Positions 55,972 through 64,000 of a stretch of DNA of 64,000 bases are shown here, one piece after another. Within the stretch, counting starts at the first letter, position 1, and every line of letters starts with the position of its first letter. Origin of the DNA: Melitaea cinxia (lineage: Eukaryota; Arthropoda; Insecta; Lepidoptera; Nymphalidae); NCBI RefSeq assembly GCF_905220565.1, contig NC_059421.1, forward strand, positions 4,235,501 to 4,299,500, written 5' to 3'. The position numbers and the translations under genes are program-made. Under the pieces are notes generated by a model, which was given only the letters and a program-made list of their open reading frames with translations, was not told the DNA's origin and did no database searches.

Positions 55972-57002
55972 GGGTTAAATACTTAAATCTTTATTCGTGT
56001 ATCATGAGACCAAAATTTAGAGAAATTTTATATATCTAATGTTGATAACTAATAAAATGTGATTTTTATTCACTACGCTATGTCATTGCAGATCATAAGC
56101 TAAATTTATGACATTTAAATTGTAAACACCCCAAAACTTTTTCAAACTTTTTCCTGTCGTGGGCAGTAACGAAATAAAAATCCTGTTTAGACATTAAAAT
56201 TCTATTCACCTCGTCGCTGAATTGTTAAACACAATAATCATTTAATAAACTCCAAAGTCCAAAGCTACTTTAACGATTCAAAAGTCGTATTAGAGAATCT
56301 CAAAAGAGCAAAAAGTTCAAAATCGTGCGATCGACGTAACGAAGGCATCGAAAAAAAATTATACGTTAAACATCGGCTTTTGAAGTACGAAACAATGTTT
56401 CCAAGTTCTCACTCTATGTAAATAAATTCACTGTCTTAAAGGAACACTTTTATTTCGAACGTTTAAAAAAAAGGTGTACAATATCGTCTTTTGAGCAAAG
56501 TTTTGAGCCACTTTTTACAGTAGTATTGCTTCTTTTGTGTTTGTGCTTGAATTATTTTATAACATCTCTTGAAAATTATCTTTAATAAAGTATTAACTGG
56601 CCTAGTTTGGAAGTTTAGGAACATATTCAAACACTAAAATACACAGACTCAACTACTTAACCTAATACAAAATGAATGATTCTCATTCTGAAAACCACTC
56701 CTTTAAAGAAATGTCTCCTAGGTTTTAAAATAAATAGTAATTAAGTAATTGTATCTAGCAGAAGTTAGCTTGATACGAGGACTTATTGGTTACAGAGATA
56801 TTAAAAATACAGCAATAGATTAAAAGACCACATACAATACAAATTTATGTAATACGTACGAGTACTAACTGAATGAAAGTCGATAAAACTAGGAGATTAT
56901 ACAACATTAGTGTCACAAATTACTTAGATTTAGATTCGATAAGAAGAAGCGTGAAAAGACAAATGTTAAGAAGTTAATTACTCGTCATACATATATAAAC
57001 GC
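55972..57002. other. Unassigned AT-rich DNA
   Basis: Nothing recognised in this 1 kb. Confidence 0.4.
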
Positions 57003-57317
57003 TTCAGCATGTAATATCCCAATGCTGGGCATAGGCCTCTTTTTTAATCGACCACACTGGTCCAATGCGGTTTGACGGATCCTTACTATGAGTAACCATC
57101 GCTATTAGTTGTACATGATAACAACCGGGACCGACGCCTTAACGTGCTCTCCGAGACGCGGTTGGGAGATTCACAAGGACTGCACACACACACGCAGGCA
57201 ACGACAAACATCTGTATGGCCAATACAAATGTTTTCCATGTACAGGGATCGAACCCGCAATTGCCAGCGCAACAGCCACAAACCAGTGCTGTGACCGTTG
57301 CACCAACGCGTCGTCTT
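57003..57317 (-). repeat. Full-length tRNA-headed SINE
   Basis: On the minus strand: head GACGACGCGTTGGTGCAACG with A box, B box GCGGGTTCGATCCCTG, body with GTCCCGGTTGTTATCATG, and a tail GAGGCCTATGCCCAGCATTG ending ATTACATGCTGAAG. All parts are in order, so this copy defines the family. A 20-odd bp CA/CG-rich repeat is inside. Confidence 0.75.
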
Positions 57318-57688
57318 AAATAAAAAGAAATAAGTCAATACCATAACAACACGTCATTTTAACGCAGTGTTAGTAAGCGACGCTTGTGTGCACTTTTTTT
57401 AACAAAACATTAGTACACGCTTCAGTTACCCGCTGAAATTGAAGTGACATGATGTTCATTAAAAAACACAATCAAGATGAATGAAATATTAGACATGAAA
57501 TACGTTTCAGTTGAAAATCACCCTTCCTTTCACAAAGAATAGTTTTTTAATATATAAACAGATGATAATTATTATTTATACAAGTATTATTCAAAATAAT
57601 TTAAAAAGTAAAAAGGGAAAGGAATAATTTGTCTCAACAAGTTTATTGTCTTTTGGTGCGATTTAAAAAAAAAAAGAAAGCTGAATGT
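57318..57688. other. Unassigned AT-rich DNA
   Basis: Nothing recognised left of the inverted repeat. Confidence 0.4.
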
Positions 57689-58456
57689 AAAATAAAAATA
57701 GGTAAAAAAACTTTTTAAGTTAAACGGTTTTATGTTAAACATACATTGCAATGTTTAAGATAAATGTACTAAAAACCAAAAAATAATAAAATAGATACAG
57801 TCGTGGGAATTATAAACATATGCATAGACTAGACTAAAATAAAACCGTGGGGCACGTCAATTGTCTACAATCGTTGATTAAAATGTTTGTTTTGTAATGT
57901 TACACTATAATTAGGCAGTTGTTCAACCGACAACGATGGACGTGTGATAAGTAGGGCTAGAATGTGGAAACAAGCTAGCAAGCTCGATTATAAGCGAGTT
58001 TTAGGGTTTCATAGTGGTGAGCGAGTAGTACTTTTATCATATGTTTTGTCGATTAAAGACAAACTACGAGCAGTGAAACGATTCCTCGCCAGCCAGCAGT
58101 GTGAATGTCCAACGATAAACTAGTTGTAACATCTCTTTTATTTACATGGAGTGTATAACTATTGGAATTTCCATGAGCAAGAAAATAGTAAGTAATTTCC
58201 TCACCGTCTGCGGGCCAACTGCCTATTTTAACGACGAATTAAACGATTCTTCTATCGCACATTAAGTCGATAATTTGTAGACAATTGACGTGCCCCACGG
58301 TTTTATTTTAGTCTAGTCTATGCATATGTTTATAATTCCCACGACTGTATCTATTTTATTATTTTTTGGTTTTTAGTACATTTATCTTAAACATTGCAAT
58401 GTATGTTTAACATAAAACCGTTTAACTTAAAAAGTTTTTTTACCTATTTTTATTTT
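57689..58456. mobile_element. Element with perfect 182 bp inverted repeats
   Basis: The arms 57689-57870 and 58275-58456 are exact reverse complements over 182 bp as read, around a 404 bp centre. The inner arm ends are TTGTCTACAA / TTGTAGACAA and the outer ends AAAATAAAAATAGG / CCTATTTTTATTTT. The centre has no long frame and is GC-richer in parts. No target duplication could be fixed at the outer ends. It may be a fold-back transposon, a MITE with long inverted ends, or part of a larger unit that includes the tandem repeats to the right. Confidence 0.8.
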
Positions 58457-58551
58457 CTAGTTTTTAGTTTTTATTTCGCATTCTGTTTAATTCATTTAGT
58501 GTTTCATTATTGCAAGGCCCATCTTAAATATTGAGGTTGTATAGTGCACTG

Positions 58552-59005
58552 TATTCTTCTTGTTTAGCCCTTTTATTTGATACCCATATTGGTGGGATTG
58601 ATAAAAAATTGTTATCAGACATTTGGTAGCGGCGGCCAGCTTAGATTTCAATTTTGCATAGTAAATTGTATTCTACTTGTTGAGCACTTTCATTTGATAC
58701 CCATATTGATGGGATCGATAAAACCTACGTTATCCGCCATTTTGTAGCGGCCGCCATCTTGTATTTCAATTTTTTATAGTATATTGTATTCTGCTTGTTG
58801 AGCCCTTTCATTTGATACCCATATTGATGGGATTGATAAAACCTACGTTATCCGCCATTTTGTAGCGGCCGCCATCTTGGATTTCAATTTTTTATAGTTT
58901 ATTGTATTCTGCTTGTTGAGCCCTTTCATTTGATACCCATATTGATGGGATTAATAAAACATAAATTATCCGCCATTTTGTAGCGGCGGCCATCTTGAAT
59001 TTATA
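58552..59005 (+). repeat. Four tandem repeats of 117-118 bp
   Basis: Units start at 58552, 58669, 58787 and 58905 (TATTCTNCTTGTTGAGC). Each contains TTTGATACCCATATTGATGG, CCGCCATTTTGTAGCGGC and GCCATCTTG. The middle two units are nearly identical and the outer two more diverged. They are non-coding and of unknown role. Confidence 0.9.
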
Positions 59006-59856
59006 ATGATAATGAATAAACATAATTGTATTGTCACCAAAATCCAAAGTGTATACAAAATTTCAGATTAATCGGTTGACAGGAAGAGGGTGAAATTTGA
59101 ATTACTAAATTTGACCCAAGAATAAAAAATAAAACAAACGGGGTGAGCTAAATAAAACCGTTTAAAAAAAAGGTTCAAATCGGGTGTCAATTTTTTTCTT
59201 TACCCCTTCCACGTGTGAATTTAAAGTAAAAACGTCTTTTTGAATCATTCACCGTAAAAGATTGGCAATCTTAGAAACTAATTACTTAATAATTTTTAAT
59301 TTTTATAACTTTACACAACTATAAAGTTTACTAGTTTCAGATTTTCTTTCAATTAAAACTTACCTTAACCTTTATTTCTTATAAAACCGTCCCATTATAG
59401 AAAAGGATCAAATGAAATGACTGAAATCAATCGAGCAGTAGGTAACAGAGTATCGAGGTCTATAATTAAAAACGGGTGAAACCACTATCAACATGTACTT
59501 ATTAAACCGAATCGTCAATTTCTGTTAAAAGCCATTTGACACACCATTGACTGGAAGGTTTCGATTTCAAAATGTGTAATTTTAATTATATGTCGATATT
59601 ATATTTGGTGAGCTTCGAAAATTCACGCCATGATAATTTTATCGGTTTGTTAATTATTATTACTGGTTTGAAATAGGGAATATTCATTATACGCTTAGGC
59701 ACATGCTAGTACTCAGTTTTGTTGTTATTTCATTTGCATAGTATAATTAATATGCATTGATGTTCTGACTTCGATAGCAATTTCGTAGTTCATTTAACCG
59801 GCTTTGTAATTTTTTTTTCTACATTTAAATTAGATATTTGTTGTCGTGTGTCAAAT
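59006..59856. other. Unassigned DNA with ATAAAACCGT motifs
   Basis: No gene. ATAAAACCGT occurs near 59152 and 59382 as it does inside the 182 bp inverted repeats (near 57838 and 58425 and in complement). The region right of the tandem repeats may therefore belong to the same larger element. Confidence 0.4.
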
Positions 59857-61233
59857 TGGTGTCTAGGCTTGTTGGCGTGTAGGCCTGTTGGCATGTAGTG
59901 TAGGCCTGTTGGCGTGTAAGCCTCGTGGCATGTTGGCGTGTTGGTATGTTGGCATGCTAGCGTATTTGTGTGTTGTCTAGGCCTGTTGGCGTGTTCGCGT
60001 GTTGGTAAGTTGGCTTATTGGTGTGTTGGTGAGTTGGCCTATTGGCGTGTTGCGTGTTGTCGTGTTGGCGTATTGGCGTATTGGCGTGTTGGCGTATTGG
60101 TGTATTGGCGTGTTGGCGTGTTGGCGTGTTGGCGTATTGGCGTGTTGGCGTGTTGGCGTGTTGGCGTATTGGCCTGTTGGCATCTTGGCGAATTGGCGTG
60201 TTGGTAAGTTGGCGTATTGGTGTGTTGGCGAGTTGGCGTGTTGGTGAGTTGGCCTGTTGACGTGTTGGCGTGTTGGCGTATTGGCGTATTGGCGTGTTGG
60301 CGTGTTGGTATGTTGGCGTGTTGGCGTATTGGCGTGTTGGCGTGTTGGCCTGTTGGCATATTGGCGTGTTGGCGTGTTGGCCTGTTGGCGTATTGGCGTG
60401 TTGGCGTGTTGGCCTGTTGGCATGTTGGTGTGTTGGTGAGTTGGCCTGTTGACGCGTTGGCGTTTTGGCGTATTGGCATGTTGGCGTGTTGGTATGTTGG
60501 CGTGTTAGCGTGTTGGTATGTTGGCGTGTTGGCGTATTGGCGTGTGGCGTGTTGGCGTATTGGCGTGTTGGCGTGTTGGTATGTTGGCGTGTTGGCGTGT
60601 TGGCGTATTGGCGTGTTGGCGTGTTGGCGTATTGGCGTGTTGGCGTGTTGGCGTGTTGGCGTGTTGGCGTATTGGCGTGTTGGCGTGTTGGCCTGTTGGC
60701 GTATTGGTGTGTTGGCGTGTTGGCCTGTTGATGTGTTGGTAAGTTGGCGTATTGGTGTGTTGGCGAGTTGGCGTATTGGTGTGTTGGTAAGTTAGCGTGT
60801 TGGCGTATTGGTGTGTTGGCGTGTTGGTAAGTTGGCGTATTGGTGTGTTGGTGAGTTGGCCTGTTGGCGTGTTGGCGTATTGGTATGTTGGCGTGTTGGC
60901 CTGTTGACGTATTGGCGTGTTGGCGTGTTGGCGTATTGGCGTGTTGGTGTATTGGCGTGTTGGCGTGTTGGCCTGTTGGCGTGTTGGCGTATTGGCATGT
61001 TGGCGTGTTGGTTAGTTGGCATGTTGATGTTATGCCATGTTGGTATGTTAGCGAATTGGGGTATTGGCGTATTGGTGTCTAGATGTGTTAGCGTGTACCT
61101 AGGCCTGTTGGCATGTTTGCGCGTTGGCAGATTAACGTGTTTGCGCGTTGGCAAATTGGCGAGTCGGAGTCTTGGCGAATTGGCGTGTTGGTAAGTTGGC
61201 GTATTGGTGTGTTGGCGAGTGGGCGTGTTGCAT
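59857..61233 (+). repeat. Minisatellite of the 8 bp unit TTGGCGTG
   Basis: About 1.37 kb, roughly 170 units, of TTGGCGTG with variants TTGGCGTA, TTGGTGTG, TTGGCCTG, TTGGCATG, TTGGTAAG and TTGGCGAG. The edges are looser (GTAGGCCTGTTGGC near 59880, CTAGGCCTGTTGGC near 61100). Eight bases read through in a 24-base, eight-codon cycle. This leaves most frames open on both strands and creates long spurious frames such as 192 codons at 60217-60795 (+) and 160 codons at 60792-61274 (-). None is a gene. The plus strand is strongly G+T-rich. Confidence 0.95.
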
Positions 61234-62078
61234 GTTGTTAAATAAGAAACTGAAGAGAGCCGGATCCTAATCAAATTAATTTGATACGTTTATTTTTCTT
61301 TAATCTTTATAAAAAAACAATTCCCAGTGATCTATTAACACATATGAAACCATTAGGCATAGATGTAATTGACAATAATAAATAAAAATTAAATTAATCA
61401 CTAAAAATTAAATATTAAAGAGAGAGATAGATAGAGAGATAAAACAAATTTATAAGTAAAAAAAAGTTAGTCAAACGATATTCAATTACCAATTAAAATT
61501 AAAATAATTTTTACACATTGATAGGAAATATTAATAAGTAATTTGATTCGTAGCAGTCTGTACCGTACCGTATACCGTACGACCCGTGTATACCGTACGA
61601 CCCGTTTAGTGTCTAGCGAGTGCGACACTTAAAATAAACTTAGTTAAATTTTTCGGAGTGTATAGTATTTAATTCTAATGTATTGTTAAATAATGCCTAA
61701 ATAAATAAAATAATAATAATAATCAATATAATAAATACTAATGATTTCTTTTTAAATTTGCAAGAACACAAAATAATAATAAAAAGTTAAAATGTATAAA
61801 CAAGACGAGGAGTAATCATGAAACAAGCAAAATTTTAAAAATACATCCCAAAAGTTTTCAAATCTTCTAGCGCGCGTATTAAAATGAGGTACTACGTACT
61901 ACGTAGTAAGCTGGTGACAAGTCCTTACGTAGAGCGTTTTAAATTATAGGAACTAGGGATATTAAAATGGAAAATTGGAAGTCAAGACTCAAACCATCAC
62001 AAAAAAATATATATATGCAAAAAAATCAAACAGTTAAACAGTAAAATTACTATTTTGCCTTTTAAATTTTATGGTTAA
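61234..62078. other. Unassigned AT-rich DNA
   Basis: No gene. An 18-base unit, GTATACCGTACGACCCGT, occurs twice in tandem at about 61570-61604. Confidence 0.4.
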
Positions 62079-62245
62079 CTAGCTGTACATGCGCGCGTTG
62101 ATATGCTTTTTTTTATTTTATGTTTTTGATCGTACCAACTCAGAAACCTCTTTGGACTCATACACAATACTTTGCTGAAGATCATGACATGATCAAATGC
62201 ACAATATAATGGCTACAAAAGAAGGTTGAAAAGACGATAGCGTGT
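62079..62245 (-). mobile_element. Helitron-like 3' fragment, reverse
   Basis: Plus strand: AACTAGCTGTACATGCGCGC, TTTTTGATCGTACCAACTCA and CATGACATGATCAAATGCAC. The CTAG at the left edge is the 3' end on the minus strand. Confidence 0.5.
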
Positions 62246-64000
62246 TTTATTTGACTTGTAAATTTGGGTTTTCTTGCAGATCTTCCAAGATTAAATAACT
62301 CTTATTTTATCGAAACTTGTAATTTAAACATGATATTCTTCATTAATGCTAACATGCAGTCTATCGAAAGGTAAGTTATCACAACCGTTTGTTGAAATTT
62401 GTAGCGTAAGCGCAATCGTAGGTGAATTGGCAACCTTGAATAATCTTTTGAAAATCTTCGGTTTATTACATAAAGTACGAACGCAAAGGAAATATAAAAA
62501 TAATTTGGTATTTTTATATTATTTACCAAGCGTGTCCGAAATGTAGATGACGTGCAGCTAATTGATTATTTATTTATTTGACGCTTACTATAATCATAAT
62601 TTTTTTAAACGCTTGTTATATCAACCGCTACAAGCTACTTTGATAACTCTGTAATTCGCTTTTAACAACATAAATAAAATATTACGTCGCCTTATCTCCC
62701 AACTTATGCCACACAACGACTTCCAGACGGTGCAAGTGCTTCGCACGAGCTATTCACTGCTTTTGATGTGTTGTTTTTTCTTTGCATAAAAATTTTTCTA
62801 TCCATGTTTTGTTTCCAACATCTCATTTAGCTTTCTTTCACCTTACTTTAATAGGAAACACAAACAATATAGTTCACGTAGAAGCTTCTCCTTCTGTTCT
62901 TTAGCTACGTGTTAATTATATTCACACAATTTAACTAATTTTTATTTATATTCTTAATATATATTCACATATATATGCGATTTAACTTTTCGTCTCATTG
63001 CCTCGACAGAAGGGAGAATTCGACCGACGAATCGGAATTGCAATTTAAAGGCGAAATACTGCCAGCATTTCTGATACCAATTCAAGCGGACACGATTGGT
63101 ACAATTATTCCTAAGTTTTCTTTTTATATAAGTACGTATTATGCCAAGTGATTATATAAAACAAATTAGTATTAGTTTTACAGTGCACACATTTTTGTAA
63201 TATAAAAAAATCTTAAGATATCTTGTAGCCCAAGGCATGTTGAGCTGAAACCTTGAAGTCTGGGTATTTCTGTATTCCGGTTTTTTGTCAACTGAGTGCG
63301 ATGCTTCTCTCAATATGTACATAGGACTGTTCCTGAAACCAATACAATATTAAATCCAGTTTCAATTTAAATTTATTTCGATTACATATTTGCAATTCAG
63401 CGAGACAGCGGATCTTGGAACATACAAACCGCAACCCAACAGAACCGCAAATTTTCCACAGATGCGCTATATTATTAGATTTTGGTATTCAGAACTACCA
63501 GTTGTTTAATGATTTCTTTTAAGATATATTAGACGTGAACTGCATACATATTTTTTTAAACTTTACTTATAATATCGGGAACTATCGTATTGAACAATAA
63601 GAAAGTAACAATGTAGCCTAAAACTAAAAAAACTTATCTGAATAAAGTGATATGTCTGTTTCTGGCAATCAAAAAACGTATTTCTGATTTCTCAGAATTA
63701 TTTTTATTTTAAAAACCTTTTTAGGTTTTTTGTTAGACTAAATTGTTGTGATTGTATGCCATGTATTTCCGACGAATTTAGATGAATTGCATTAATACGA
63801 CTTCTGAATAGTTTTGTTGTTTGCGGACAAACAAAGCGTACAGATTTGTGTTTCACTCATTGCGTAGAAAGTTATTCCGAAAAGATAAAAAATGCAATTT
63901 ATCGGCACGAGCTTGAGTGAGAAGTTCAGATATTATTTTCCGATAACTGCTGCAATATTCTTCGAAAATCTGCCTTTATATTTCGATTCTGAGCGTAGCG
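62246..64000. other. Unassigned AT-rich DNA to the window end
   Basis: No gene or repeat family recognised. Overlapping 66-75 codon frames at 62302-62546 on both strands lack motifs. Confidence 0.4.

Noticed and set aside
59857..61233. Possible CRISPR-like or telomeric array
   Set aside because: The unit is 8 bp with no spacers, and it is not the insect telomere repeat TTAGG.
59938..61274. Long overlapping frames of up to 192 codons on both strands
   Set aside because: They are a by-product of the stop-free 8 bp minisatellite and exist in several frames at once.

Overview
The window looks like intergenic or intronic DNA from a moth or butterfly (Lepidoptera). It is AT-rich and carries no rRNA, no convincing host protein-coding exon and no bacterial features. 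It is crowded with short interspersed repeats of lepidopteran type: tRNA-headed SINEs whose LINE-like tail contains GGCCTATGCCCAGCAGTGG, RTE/BovB-like tails containing GGCCTATGTCCAGCAGTGGA followed by GATGATGATG, and Helitron-like pieces ending in CTAG. The organism call rests on recognising these families by eye, not on a search. Nearly all long open frames belong to transposable elements or to a minisatellite.

Layout. 1-20 kb: scattered SINEs, LINE 3' ends, Helitron-like pieces, a tRNA-like fold-back hairpin (1164-1278) and a 1.3 kb inverted-repeat DNA element (about 4141-5413). 20808-27753: an old, decayed Ty3/gypsy retrotransposon ('gypsy-1', + strand) with diverged LTRs, broken gag and pol, and a clean 768 bp hAT-type insertion (26449-27216) flanked by an 8 bp duplication. 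28-36 kb: more SINE and Helitron-like pieces. 36524-41352: a second, young Ty3/gypsy element ('gypsy-2', - strand) with two identical 269 bp LTRs, a TATT target duplication, an open gag and an open pol. 41-57 kb: several tiny RTE-tailed insertions with clear target duplications, including one with a twin-priming inversion, plus a DNA element with internal tandem repeats. 57689-59005: a perfect 182 bp inverted repeat and then four 117-118 bp tandem repeats. 59857-61233: a minisatellite of the 8 bp unit TTGGCGTG. 61-64 kb: mostly unassigned AT-rich DNA.

The most interesting object is gypsy-2. Its target duplication fixes the LTR edge. The 11 bases immediately inside the 5' LTR (AAACGACATTT) are not tRNA-like, since the usual TGG start is absent. 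They are the exact reverse complement of 11 bases inside the LTR (AAATGTCGTTT), where the RNA could begin. This is the geometry of Tf1-type self-priming of reverse transcription. Gag and pol are joined by a canonical -1 slippery heptamer (A AAA AAC) just before the gag stop. Identical LTRs and open frames suggest a very recent insertion and possibly current activity.
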